A stretch of 42,634 nucleotides of DNA from Caballeronia sp. BR00000012568055 (GCF_029439455.1 NZ_JAQFVG010000335.1:1-42634); one strand, 5' to 3'. Numbered from the stretch's first letter, positions 15,712 to 23,104 are shown. Numbers and translations: made by a program. Notes: generated by a model from the sequence alone, not told the origin.

Positions 15712-17196
15712 TCAGCGCGCCTTGCGCGCAGCCTTGCGCAACTCCGCCGCCACGAACGACACGAACGTACTCGCGATGCTCGGCCACGTCATGATGTTCG
15801 CTTCGTCGATGTCGGCCGCCTTGAGTCCCTGCCGGTCGATCGCGCGCTGCCCGATCGTGCTCGATGCCACGAAGCTCCGGACCAATTCTTCCTGCGTTTT
15901 CTTTTCCGCCGACACGAAGAATTCGCGCGCGGCGCGCGTCTCGTCCTGACGACGCTGATCCGCCGCCGCTTCCGCCGCCGCGAGACTGGCGGCGACCGCA
16001 TCCTTGCGCGCGTTCTGTTCTTCGTTCTTCGCCGCGGCTTTTTCGACGCGCTTCGTTTGGAGCATCGAAACCTGCTTATCGGCTTCGGATACGCGGTAAT
16101 TCTCCGACAAGGCTTTCATCAGATACGCCGACGCGCGACGAATATCGTCACCTTTGGCGATTCGCCAACGCACGTAATCGATAGCCTGCTCGATGCGTTC
16201 GTCCGACCACGTCGCGCGATTTTCACGGATCTGCGCGAACTGTTTATCGGAGAGACCGAATTCTTTGTAGAGCGTCAAATAAAGCGATGCCGACGACAGC
16301 ATGTCCGCATCCGCTGCCGCCGCTTCCTCGCGACGCTTGAGTTTGAAGCGAATCTGATCTTTCTTGCGCGAACCGGGCGTGCCGGCGCGCGTCTCGTAGG
16401 CAATCTCGATATCGGACAACTCGTTGATATGTTTGATCGCCGGTTCGAGATAGTCGCGCTTGAAATACTTGAACTCCGCGAAGTTCGCCCAGGACTTGCC
16501 GGGCAGACTGCGAATCAGATCGAGCGAAATCCAGTCGGTGCGCTCGTGCGGCACCTCTGGCAAGACGTGGTCGTAAATCGCGCGCGCATAGATCAGCTTG
16601 AATTTCGATGTGACCAGCAGACTCGTCCAGTACGAATTCTCGGGATCTTTGATCAGCCGCTGCAATTCGAGCGGCACGCGAAAGCGGATGCGTCCGCTGC
16701 GCACACTCACGCGGCCGATCAGTTCGAGCCAGTCGCCTTCATCGTCGCTGATGGAAATGAGGCTGTCATCGTCGGCGTCGTCTTCATCGGCGTCCGTTGC
16801 GTCCGGCTGATCCTCGACCAGGCGTCCCTTCGAATCCACCGATACCACCGGGCCGCTCGTCACCTCGAGCATGGCCGACTTCACGCTGCGCACGACGCTG
16901 GAAAAGTGCTTCTTGTTATGGCTTTCGTAGCGCATCAGCCATTTGAAAAAGCTGAGCGACACTTCGTACGTGTCGGCGGTCTCCGGCTCCTGCGCGACGA
17001 TGAAATACGCGGCATCGACAAAGCGGCGCGCGGACAAACCCAGCCCGATGATCCGCGCGAATACGCTGTTCTTCTGATAACCGATGTCTTTCGGCGTAAC
17101 GACAGCGTCGATGGGCGTCTTCACCGGTGCGTTCTCGACGAATAAATCGAGCGCATATTGAAGCGGCGTCACCCGTCTCTCGACACTGCTGGCCAT
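15712..17196 (-). CDS. repA: Replication initiator RepA/RepB (Rep_3 type) of a secondary replicon
   Basis: The 494-residue protein resembles Rep_3-family initiators of Burkholderia chromids and megaplasmids. Two winged-helix-like halves can be recognised: an N-terminal one around SLSFFKWLMRYESHNKKHFSSVVRSVKSAM and a central one around KLIYARAIYDHVLPEVPHERTDWISLDLIRSLPG...FKYFKRDYLEPAIKHINELSDIEIAYE. Between them lies an acidic insertion (about residues 130-150, DADEDDADDD). The C-terminal third is Ala/Glu/Arg-rich and probably helical. Such proteins bind iterons and open the origin. The gene is divergent from parAB, with an iteron-filled 886-bp region between. That context supports the role more than any single motif does. 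The ATG at 17196 has only a weak ribosome site. Confidence 0.82.
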   Translation of the reverse strand: MASSVERRVTPLQYALDLFVENAPVKTPIDAVVTPKDIGYQKNSVFARIIGLGLSARRFVDAAYFIVAQEPETADTYEVSLSFFKWLMRYESHNKKHFSSVVRSVKSAMLEVTSGPVVSVDSKGRLVEDQPDATDADEDDADDDSLISISDDEGDWLELIGRVSVRSGRIRFRVPLELQRLIKDPENSYWTSLLVTSKFKLIYARAIYDHVLPEVPHERTDWISLDLIRSLPGKSWANFAEFKYFKRDYLEPAIKHINELSDIEIAYETRAGTPGSRKKDQIRFKLKRREEAAAADADMLSSASLYLTLYKEFGLSDKQFAQIRENRATWSDERIEQAIDYVRWRIAKGDDIRRASAYLMKALSENYRVSEADKQVSMLQTKRVEKAAAKNEEQNARKDAVAASLAAAEAAADQRRQDETRAAREFFVSAEKKTQEELVRSFVASSTIGQRAIDRQGLKAADIDEANIMTWPSIASTFVSFVAAELRKAARKAR

Positions 17197-17241
17197 GTTG
17201 TTTCGTTGATATGAGGGCTGGTCCGGTTAACTTTAGCACAG

Positions 17242-17893
17242 GAAGGTGAGATAGCGAACAAACACTCTCACCTCTGCCGCTTTTTCGGCACGCTTTTGAC
17301 ACTATCTCTCACCTTCGCGACAGCGGATCTCACCTTCGCAAGCATTCTGCGCCCCTGAAAGTCAAGCAGACACAGCGTGCAGCGCGAATCCGACAACCAA
17401 TCTCACCTCTGAGCATGCGCGCCAAGGACTCTCACCTTTTCGCCCGTGACTCTCGCCTTTGGTTACAACGGTTCTCACCTTTGATGGACACTCGCTCTCA
17501 CCTTTGCGCCAATAGTTCTCACCCTACGCGGATAAGCCGTTGATTCTATTCCGGTCGCCTTCGTTCTGTTAGTAAGCTTGTTCGTTTTTCTAGGTTTACA
17601 ACGACAAACAAACCGAGCCTAACGTAGCGGGCGGACTACTTCTCTTGATCTGCGAGGCCGTCCGAGCACGGTAAAGGTGAGAGTCATTGTCGTCCGCGAT
17701 GTCTACTTTTACGGGACATGCGGCGATTTGTCTATAACGACAGGCCTCTTGAGGGCTTGACGGCGTTTACCGGACACTAACTCTCACCTTTGGGCTACAC
17801 GGGGGCTCAAGAATTCGGGCTTTTACTGCGCCGTTCCGTTCATACAAGGCTGGAAATACGCTCAAGTTTGCGGGCGTCATAGTGAAGGTGAGA
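17242..17893. repeat. Iteron array, consensus TCTCACCTTTG
   Basis: Plus-strand copies start at 17266, 17307, 17328, 17401, 17430, 17451 (TCTCGCCTTTG variant), 17473, 17496, 17517 (degenerate) and 17782. Minus-strand copies occupy 17242-17251, 17673-17682 and 17884-17893. The run 17430-17517 is spaced 21, 22, 23 and 21 bp, and 17307 to 17328 is 21 bp, about two helical turns. This places binding sites on one DNA face, as expected for initiator iterons. The inverted copies at the edges could allow repA autorepression or pairing of origins. Confidence 0.88.
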
Positions 17894-18018
17894 GGTTTTG
17901 GTGCCGCATTAAAGCATATGTCACGCTTATTATTTTGAATGATCGGACAATCCCGCGCTTATAACCGTTGTAAAAACAGTGAGTTACTTGAGGCTATGTA
18001 GAAATAAGATGCGCTTTG

Positions 18019-18037
18019 AAACCAGCCATTCTGGTTT
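18019..18037. promoter_or_regulatory. Inverted repeat before parA, candidate autoregulatory operator
   Basis: AAACCAG (18019-18025) and CTGGTTT (18031-18037) are exact reverse complements around CCATT, about 45 bp before the parA start. Type Ia ParA proteins with an N-terminal HTH, like this one, usually bind such sites to repress parAB. A TATTCT hexamer at 18043-18048 could be the -10 element. Confidence 0.5.
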
Positions 18038-18082
18038 TCCGGTATTCTACGTTTAGGCTTAATTTTCAGGAAAAACTTCGAA

Positions 18083-19303
18083 ATGGCGAATGTCAGTCAA
18101 CCGATGCCAATCGATCGAACGGTGACTTTGGCGCAAATCAGCGATTTCGCTGATGTCGTCACCGATTACGCAACCGAGTTGCGGGATCAGATTTTGGCGC
18201 CGCGGCCGCGAAAAAGCGCGCCTATGTTCACCACGGGAGAAATTGCCGAGCTGTGCGGCTTGACGCGACAGCAGGTGCACTACCTCGTTGCAAAAAGCGA
18301 TGGTGTGCTGCCGGAGGGACAGTCTACTGGAACGGGCCGCAGTCGCAGCCGAATGTTTACCCTTCCCGAAACGCGCACCTGGGTTCAGCGCGTATCAGAG
18401 ATTTATCAAACACCGATAGTCGAAGGCCCGAGCGATAACTTCGAAGGCAAGGTCATTATCACCTCGCAACTCAAAGGTGGCTCCGCGAAAACCACGACTA
18501 CGATGTGCCTCGCACAAGGACTGACTTTGCGCGGCCGAAAGGTTCTCGTGATCGATCTTGACCCGCAAGCATCACTCTCGGAATTGTGCGGGCTTTATGC
18601 CGAGAAGGAGATCTTCCCCGAAGACACCGTGCTTCCTTTTATCTATGACCAGAAGGTCGAAGGCGGTTTGCTCGGGAAGGTTCAAACAACGTATTGGGAT
18701 GGTCTCGACATCATCCCGGCTCACACGGAATTAGTCGGCGCTGAATATCACCTGCCTGCCATGCAGATGAAGTTGCCTGGCTTCAAATTCTGGACGGTTC
18801 TGCGCGACGGACTCGCACCGCTTCGCAAGCATTATGACTACATCATTCTCGACACGTCGCCGTCGTTGTCCTATCTGAACCTCAATGCGTTGATGGCCGC
18901 CGATGCCATGGTCATGCCTATGGTGCCCGAGAATCTGGACTTCTTCAGTTCGCTATCTTTCTGGCGGCTATTCTCCGACGTCGCGAAGTCGTTCATTCGT
19001 TACGAGGCCGACAAAAAATACGATTTCGTTTCCGTGCTGCTCACTCGGGTGAATTATGGTCCTACGGCGTCGACACCGGTCGTGCGAACTTGGGCGCAAG
19101 GGGCGTATCGACAGTGGCTCGATCCATTCGAGGTGCCGGCTAGTTCGGTGATGAGCTCCGGCGCGCTTGCTTTTACCACCGTGTTCGATATCGCGAGTAC
19201 GCATAGTCAGGCGAAATCGCTGGCGCGAGTCCGGCAGCCTTTGGTGGACTATTGCCGATGGGTGGATGATCAGTTCGTTAAGCAATGGAGACCGGCGCAA
19301 TGA
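18083..19303 (+). CDS. parA: Partition ATPase ParA (type Ia, with N-terminal HTH)
   Basis: The 406-residue protein has an N-terminal DNA-binding part with a MerR-like helix-turn-helix at about 49-70 (MFTTGEIAELCGLTRQQVHYLVA). The Walker ATPase follows, with a deviant Walker A KGGSAKTTT at 131-139, VLVIDLDPQAS (154-164) and YDYIILDTSPSLSYLNLNAL. The long form with an HTH is typical of type Ia ParA of plasmids and chromids, which both drive segregation and repress their own operon. It is divergent from repA and overlaps parB by ATGA at 19300-19303, so the two are translationally coupled. An inverted repeat at 18019-18037 may be its operator. Confidence 0.95.
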   Translation: MANVSQPMPIDRTVTLAQISDFADVVTDYATELRDQILAPRPRKSAPMFTTGEIAELCGLTRQQVHYLVAKSDGVLPEGQSTGTGRSRSRMFTLPETRTWVQRVSEIYQTPIVEGPSDNFEGKVIITSQLKGGSAKTTTTMCLAQGLTLRGRKVLVIDLDPQASLSELCGLYAEKEIFPEDTVLPFIYDQKVEGGLLGKVQTTYWDGLDIIPAHTELVGAEYHLPAMQMKLPGFKFWTVLRDGLAPLRKHYDYIILDTSPSLSYLNLNALMAADAMVMPMVPENLDFFSSLSFWRLFSDVAKSFIRYEADKKYDFVSVLLTRVNYGPTASTPVVRTWAQGAYRQWLDPFEVPASSVMSSGALAFTTVFDIASTHSQAKSLARVRQPLVDYCRWVDDQFVKQWRPAQ

Positions 19304-20274
19304 GCAACATCCGCGAACAATTGCTGGCGAAGACGGCCGGGATCAAAGCCACGGATGCCAGAAAACCAGATGCATCGCGTCGCGCTAGCCGAACGGAAAC
19401 CGCGCCGGGAATGGCGGGCGCGCTCGCGGCCGCTCAGTTGCGAGTGCAGGAACTGGAATCGAAAGGCACGTCGTCGGAGTTGACGGTCAGCGAAATTCTG
19501 CCGAATCCCTGGCAGCCGCGACGTGTGTTTAACGAGAGCAAGCTAACGGAGCTCGCTGAGTCGATTCGTGAAGTCGGTCTCATGCAGCCGATCGTGGTGC
19601 GTCGTGTGGATGCGAATTACCAGATCATCGCGGGCGAGCGTCGGTGGCGTGCGCACAAGATGCTTGGTCTTGAGGCGATTCCTGCTGTGGTTATTGAATG
19701 TACGGACCAGGATATGGCGGTGCTGGCGCTGGTCGAAAACGTCAGCCGCGATGATCTGACGGATTACGAGATTTCGGTTTCCATTCGCCGATCGGAGCAG
19801 GAGTTTCCGGATCGCAAACGGATGGCCGAGGCACTGGGTATGTCGCGGGCCGGGTTGTATCGTTACTTTGCGTACGAGAGCTTGCCGGGTTTTATCCGAA
19901 AGACGCTCGATCTTCAGCCGACGCTGTTAGGCGGGCACGCGGCGCAGGATATCGTTTCGACGTTAAAGAAGCACGGCGAAGATGGTACGCGGGCGGCATC
20001 GGAATTGTGGCCGGATGTTGTCAGTGGAGATTTGCCGCAAGGGAAATATGCTGCGTCGATCGCTGCGCTGGCTGTCAAGCGTCGCTCGAGTGGAGATGTC
20101 GGCGCGGGAAGAAGTATCGAAAAGTTTTTCGCGGGACGTGAGCAGGCGGGAAATATCACTAAGGATCTTGGCAACTTCACGGTCAAGATTAAGACCGCGA
20201 TGTTGACAGAGGACCAAGAGCGCGAGATACGCGATGTTATTGGCCGGCTGTTTTCTACGCAGCCAAAAAATTGA
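19300..20274 (+). CDS. parB: Centromere-binding partition protein ParB
   Basis: The 324-residue protein contains the ParB/Srx CTP-binding fold at about residues 60-160: SEILPNPWQPRRVF, ESIREVGLMQPIVVRR, IIAGERRWRAHKMLG and ALVENVSRDDLTDYE. A central HTH follows (RKRMAEALGMSRAGLYRYFAYESLP) and a C-terminal dimerisation part. GERRWRAHK is the catalytic/arginine-rich box. The start at 19300 overlaps the parA stop in ATGA; an upstream in-frame ATG at 19285 is less likely. It should bind the 19-bp palindromes at 20326, 20658 and 20868. An intrinsic terminator follows within 25 bp. Confidence 0.95.
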   Translation: MSNIREQLLAKTAGIKATDARKPDASRRASRTETAPGMAGALAAAQLRVQELESKGTSSELTVSEILPNPWQPRRVFNESKLTELAESIREVGLMQPIVVRRVDANYQIIAGERRWRAHKMLGLEAIPAVVIECTDQDMAVLALVENVSRDDLTDYEISVSIRRSEQEFPDRKRMAEALGMSRAGLYRYFAYESLPGFIRKTLDLQPTLLGGHAAQDIVSTLKKHGEDGTRAASELWPDVVSGDLPQGKYAASIAALAVKRRSSGDVGAGRSIEKFFAGREQAGNITKDLGNFTVKIKTAMLTEDQEREIRDVIGRLFSTQPKN

Positions 20275-20297
20275 GTTGCTTTTCGGTACCAAGATGA

Positions 20298-20321
20298 AGC
20301 CCGCGCAAGCGGGCTTTTTTT
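20298..20321 (+). terminator. Rho-independent terminator of parAB
   Basis: AGCCCGC and GCGGGCT form a perfect 7-bp stem with a GCAA tetraloop, followed by seven T residues. It lies 24 bp after the parB stop and 4 bp before the first candidate parS site. Confidence 0.93.
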
Positions 20322-20325
20322 GTGC

Positions 20326-20344
20326 GTGTCTCCAGTGGAGACAC
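20326..20344. promoter_or_regulatory. Candidate parS site 1
   Basis: GTGTCTCCAGTGGAGACAC is a perfect palindrome around a central base, extended to 21 bp by C and G on the outside. The same sequence with another centre base recurs at 20658 and 20868. It does not match the chromosomal Burkholderia-type parS (TGTTNCACGTGAAACA), as expected for a replicon-specific ParB. Function is inferred from repetition and position after parB. Confidence 0.85.
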
Positions 20345-20538
20345 GCAGTGTTAATACAGACGGGAACGTGCGCAGGCCACCGAACCGCCTGCACCGAATT
20401 TTTTAAGGCAGGAGTTACGGCAGCGGCTCTAAGACAGTTGGATGTAGAGGGTATCGCCTGATGCAAACGCGAAGGTGCTGATTAACGCGGCAATGATGAT
20501 ATGTATGACGTTGCTGGCAATCTCGCGCGCCGAACTCA

Positions 20539-20568
20539 TGCCGCTTAGCCGACCGCAGCTAAGCGGCA
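20539..20568. repeat. Perfect 11-bp inverted repeat within the centromere region
   Basis: TGCCGCTTAGC (20539-20549) and GCTAAGCGGCA (20558-20568) are exact reverse complements around an eight-base loop. No T run follows and no gene ends here. It may be a protein-binding site or a hairpin that acts at the DNA or RNA level. Confidence 0.6.
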
Positions 20569-20657
20569 ACGAGTGATCAAATGCCGATTACCATTTCCTA
20601 GCCGTGCAAGCCGTGGATCTAGATGCGGTCGTGCTGAAGCTCTTGTGACTATCACTC

Positions 20658-20676
20658 GTGTCTCCACTGGAGACAC
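20658..20676. promoter_or_regulatory. Candidate parS site 2
   Basis: GTGTCTCCACTGGAGACAC repeats the palindrome of site 1 with C in place of G at the centre. It lies 332 bp from site 1. The arms are invariant across the three copies while the surrounding sequence is not, which points to protein recognition. Confidence 0.85.
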
Positions 20677-20867
20677 TAAAAGCATTTACGACTTCTATTG
20701 CCTCCGCTTAATTTGCGCGGCCGCATCGAATCCAAAAAGTCGGCAAATGGGTGAACCCATTCGGTTCGCAAGCGATGATCTGCGTTCGAAATGCAAGCGA
20801 TCAAGACAAGTTGCCAAGGCTATCCGCCGCATCGCATGGAATATGGATACACCTCGAAGATAGCCAA

Positions 20868-20886
20868 GTGTCTCCATTGGAGACAC
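20868..20886. promoter_or_regulatory. Candidate parS site 3
   Basis: GTGTCTCCATTGGAGACAC is the third copy, with T at the centre, 210 bp from site 2. I did not find a fourth copy elsewhere in the window by eye. Confidence 0.85.
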
Positions 20887-21244
20887 GGAAACGATGTGGG
20901 CAAGCTGCAAAACGCGAGCATTGCAGTGGCCGTCAGAATCATCGAACAGCGTTGCGCTGGCAAGATCGTTGGCGCGAAACAAGCTTAGCTACGTCGATCA
21001 GGAAACCGGGCGTGAAACATGCGCGAAAAACAACGGCTTCAGCTTTTGTGTCGTAAAATCAGCAAGTTGCACCATTTACATGAAGTTGTTTCACGGAAAA
21101 GCAACGGAGATTTCGCGAAGCGTCGCCGAAACTGGTCGAAATACGGCTTAAAAGCGACCAAAGCCGCCAGGCGTATTAACCGAAACCTTGACCGTATCGA
21201 ACGACACGCCAGCGGTTGAATCGCTCAAGCGAAGCAGATACGCC

Positions 21245-21709
21245 TTAAGCCCGTCGCCGATGCGCCACCTGACAAGGCTCACCCGCCTTGAACCGGTCCA
21301 AACGCTCACTCGCCACGGTCAACGCGCCAAGACTCGCCCGTCGCAACTGATAATCGTAGAGCGACACGATCGCTGCGAAATTCTCAAACTCATCCGCCGG
21401 CAGCGTCCAAACACCCGACGCCCGCCCGCCATCAAAAACCGCAGCCATGACGCGATCAGCACTCGCTAACGCATCCGCGGAAAAATCGCCGTGACCGGCT
21501 TCTGACAGAAACCGCGCCAAAAGCATGGCTTCCGTTACGCGTTGCGCGGGTTCGATTTCCGTCGCGCCCGCCCGCAGCGCCTGCAAAGAGAGATGCGCTT
21601 GAAGCGCCAACTCACTCGCGACTGCACGAGGAATAGGAAGAAGCTGCGCTTTGGAAAACTGCGCATTGGTCGTCTTTTGCGACTGCTTAAAAAGTAGAGT
21701 GCGTGACAT
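21245..21709 (-). CDS. Uncharacterised conserved-looking protein near the partition locus
   Basis: The 154-residue leftward protein begins MSRTLLFKQSQKTTNAQFSKAQLLPIPRAVASELALQAHLSLQALRAG. It appears all-helical, with no signal peptide, membrane segment or motif that I can assign. I have an impression that similar proteins occur on Burkholderia secondary replicons near parB, sometimes labelled 'Fis family', but I cannot support a function. Its start lies 42 bp downstream of the zinc-binding gene's stop, so the two may form an operon. Codon use is like the neighbours, which supports a real gene. Confidence 0.65.
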   Translation of the reverse strand: MSRTLLFKQSQKTTNAQFSKAQLLPIPRAVASELALQAHLSLQALRAGATEIEPAQRVTEAMLLARFLSEAGHGDFSADALASADRVMAAVFDGGRASGVWTLPADEFENFAAIVSLYDYQLRRASLGALTVASERLDRFKAGEPCQVAHRRRA

Positions 21710-21751
21710 GCTACCGATCTTGAAGTTGATCTTGATGCGTTAACGATCAAC

Positions 21752-22210
21752 TCAGTCGGAATCTGAAGGGTATCCGCTTCTTTCTTGTTCGAATCGTTCG
21801 ATAATGGCAATCGCGCCTTCACATTGCTCGGCATCGAGCGAATGGATCGAGCCTTTTTCGGCCAACTCCGCGCCGATCTGCTGCGTGACCCACTTCAGCC
21901 CTTTTGCCCGCGCCTCAAAGATCGAGCAGCCGTCGCGCCGGACTTTTGCCTGAGCCAGCGGTTCCAGCATCGCATGCAGTTTCGCCTTCAACTCACGAAG
22001 CCGCGCATCGGCGAGACGACCAAGCGGAACGTTACGTGTGCTGCGTGGAAACACGCCGATCCACGCCTGACAATTCACGCATATCCACAGTGACCCGTGA
22101 TTGTCGCGATACGGATAGATTTCGTCGCCGGCCCGCGCGAGGGTCGCGGGCGCGCCGCAATAATCGCAATTCGGATGGGGCAGGGCTTTGACTGGGCGAC
22201 CGACACGCAT
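21752..22210 (-). CDS. Small protein with a Cys4 zinc-finger-like motif
   Basis: From the ATG at 22210 the protein has 152 residues and begins MRVGRPVKALPHPNCDYCGAPATL. Cys pairs in CDYCG and LWICVNCQAWIGV probably bind zinc. A helical segment PLGRLADARLRELKAKLHAML and a C-terminal helical part follow. The N-terminal pattern resembles the 'zinc-finger-containing domain' proteins of plasmids and phages, whose role is unknown to me. The frame extends to a TTG at 22252 without a clear ribosome site, so the ATG is preferred. It lies upstream of and co-directional with the gene at 21245-21709. Confidence 0.7.
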   Translation of the reverse strand: MRVGRPVKALPHPNCDYCGAPATLARAGDEIYPYRDNHGSLWICVNCQAWIGVFPRSTRNVPLGRLADARLRELKAKLHAMLEPLAQAKVRRDGCSIFEARAKGLKWVTQQIGAELAEKGSIHSLDAEQCEGAIAIIERFEQERSGYPSDSD

Positions 22211-22407
22211 GTCCGCTCTCTCGCTCGTTTCTCTCGCAGTTAGGAAACTCAATATAGCAAAGCGCGAATGAGCGAACGTTCGTTGGTCTCGCGCTTACGC
22301 GCAATAATAATTCGGATAGCGAAGCGTCAGCATCGGATTGAAGAATCGCACCAGGCGCGTACCTACATAGGTGGGAATTTACTTCGGCGTGTGACGGTAT
22401 AGGGTGT

Positions 22408-22432
22408 AAGTGCGTACGGAGCCTACGCACTT
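22408..22432. repeat. Perfect 9-bp inverted repeat in the leader region
   Basis: AAGTGCGTA (22408-22416) and TACGCACTT (22424-22432) pair exactly around CGGAGCC. No T run follows, so an intrinsic terminator is unlikely. A second hairpin follows 29 bp later. Confidence 0.6.
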
Positions 22433-22461
22433 CAGGAGACGAATGACTCTCCCCACGTAGC

Positions 22462-22487
22462 GTTCGATCACGATCAGCCGATCGAAC
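22462..22487. repeat. Perfect 8-bp inverted repeat in the leader region
   Basis: GTTCGATC (22462-22469) and GATCGAAC (22480-22487) pair exactly around a ten-base loop. It ends about 83 bp before the start of the small secreted protein gene. Confidence 0.55.
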
Positions 22488-22570
22488 CGCACATCGCAGC
22501 ATAGTCGAGCCACGTTCTGCCGCAGGCATCGCGGGCGTGCGTCAGCAACACGTTCTAAGAGGTGATGACG

Positions 22571-22843
22571 ATGAGAGCAAGTTATCTATTGGCCGCATTG
22601 GCCGCCGGGATGCTCGCACTGAGCAGCACGGTATTCGCACAAGATATGCAAATGGCACCCGACCAAACCACCATGCCGCAACAAAACGCGCAGAGCATGC
22701 AGTCCGATACGACGTCGTCCAGCTATGGCGGCACGTCATCGACGATGACTCGCGCGGGCGGCATGTCTCAATCGACATGGACGAGCGGAACCTCGTCGGC
22801 ATGTGTCACCGGCCTGAGCTGCAATATCTATCAAGGGAATTGA
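22571..22843 (+). CDS. Small secreted protein of unknown function
   Basis: The 90-residue protein starts MRASYLLAALAAGMLALSSTVFAQDMQMAPDQ, a clear signal peptide probably cut after VFA. The mature part is about 68 residues, rich in Ser, Thr, Met and Gln, with two cysteines near the end (SACVTGLSCNIYQGN) that could form a disulfide. AGAGG at 22558-22562 is well spaced for the ATG at 22571 rather than the in-frame ATG at 22565. No family is recognised. A long structured intergenic stretch precedes it, and it is convergent with the CsbD gene. Confidence 0.72.
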   Translation: MRASYLLAALAAGMLALSSTVFAQDMQMAPDQTTMPQQNAQSMQSDTTSSSYGGTSSTMTRAGGMSQSTWTSGTSSACVTGLSCNIYQGN

Positions 22844-22847
22844 AAGC

Positions 22848-22875
22848 GTGTGACCGCCGCAGGCAGCGGCCACAC
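22848..22875. terminator. Hairpin between convergent genes (first)
   Basis: GTGTGACCGC (22848-22857) pairs with GCGGCCACAC (22866-22875) with one mismatch. It lies 4 bp after the stop of the small secreted protein gene. No T run follows on the plus strand. Confidence 0.45.
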
Positions 22876-22885
22876 GTGAGAGGGG

Positions 22886-22904
22886 AGCGCCGGAAGCCGG
22901 CGCT
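22886..22904. terminator. Hairpin between convergent genes (second)
   Basis: AGCGCCGG and CCGGCGCT form a perfect 8-bp stem with an AAG loop. It lies between the small secreted protein gene and the convergent CsbD gene and may act in both directions, although no T run is present. Confidence 0.45.
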
Positions 22905-22921
22905 GCCACCGAAGAAGCGCC

Positions 22922-23104
22922 TTAGCGCTGATGGTCCTTCTTGATTTCTTCCTTGGCGTCGCCGAATTGCTTGCGGGCTTCGCCAGCACCTTGTTGCACT
23001 TGCCCCTTCACTTGCTGAGCCGTATCGCCGGTCATTTTGCCGACAGCTTCATTGGCCTTGCCCTTCACCTTTTCGGCGGTACCCTTGACTTGATCCTTGT
23101 TCAT
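22922..23104 (-). CDS. CsbD-family stress-response protein
   Basis: The 60-residue hydrophilic protein begins MNKDQVKGTAEKVKGKANEAVGKMTGD, the CsbD hallmark, with repeated V-K-G-x-x-x-x-x-G segments. It continues TAQQVKGQVQQGAGEARKQFGDAKEEIKKD. Family members are abundant in stress or stationary phase in many bacteria, but their molecular role is unclear. AAGGAGG lies a few bases upstream of the ATG at 23104, a strong ribosome site; the longer open frame to 23146 has none. The gene is convergent with the small secreted protein gene. Confidence 0.92.
   Translation of the reverse strand: MNKDQVKGTAEKVKGKANEAVGKMTGDTAQQVKGQVQQGAGEARKQFGDAKEEIKKDHQR

Larger units (their letters stand above)
17197..18082. 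other. Origin of replication region (iteron cluster, AT-rich segment)
   Basis: This 886-bp non-coding region separates repA from parA. It contains about 13 copies of a TCTCACCTTTG-like element, dense at 17242-17525 and more scattered at 17673-17893. It then becomes AT-richer from roughly 17900 to 18080, a likely unwinding region. I find no perfect DnaA box (TTATCCACA) inside it. The arrangement matches iteron-controlled origins of secondary replicons. Confidence 0.8.
20275..21244. other. Non-coding centromere-like region downstream of parB
   Basis: About 970 bp hold no convincing gene; short open frames here lack ribosome sites and recognisable sequence. The region has the parAB terminator, three near-identical 19-bp palindromes and a perfect 11-bp inverted repeat at 20539-20568. 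Composition is less GC-rich than the flanking genes. I interpret it as the replicon's parS cluster. Confidence 0.75.
22211..22570. other. 360-bp intergenic region with three inverted repeats
   Basis: The region separates two divergent genes. It holds ACCTA/TAGGT at 22361-22372, a 9-bp hairpin at 22408-22432 and an 8-bp hairpin at 22462-22487. An AT-richer part at about 22300-22320 may contain promoter elements. I see no protein-coding frame. The inverted repeats all lie within about 130 bp and could form a structured 5' leader of the small secreted protein, or a small RNA. Confidence 0.55.

Noticed and set aside
15655..17145. 496-codon plus-strand frame opposite repA
   Set aside because: The composition is Arg/Phe/His-rich and lacks motifs, while the minus-strand frame has a convincing initiator sequence and a context that fits it.
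21084..21105. TTGTTTCACGGAAAA, similar to half of a chromosomal parS
   Set aside because: Only the left half matches TGTTNCACGTGAAACA; the right half is wrong and there is a single copy.
21019..21219. 66-codon frame with a basic protein near the parS region
   Set aside because: No ribosome site, no recognisable sequence and low-quality codon use; it lies within the centromere-like non-coding region.
22537..22944. 135-codon plus-strand frame over the small secreted protein gene
   Set aside because: It has no signal peptide or motif and runs through the two hairpins between convergent genes; the signal-peptide frame with a good ribosome site is the real one.
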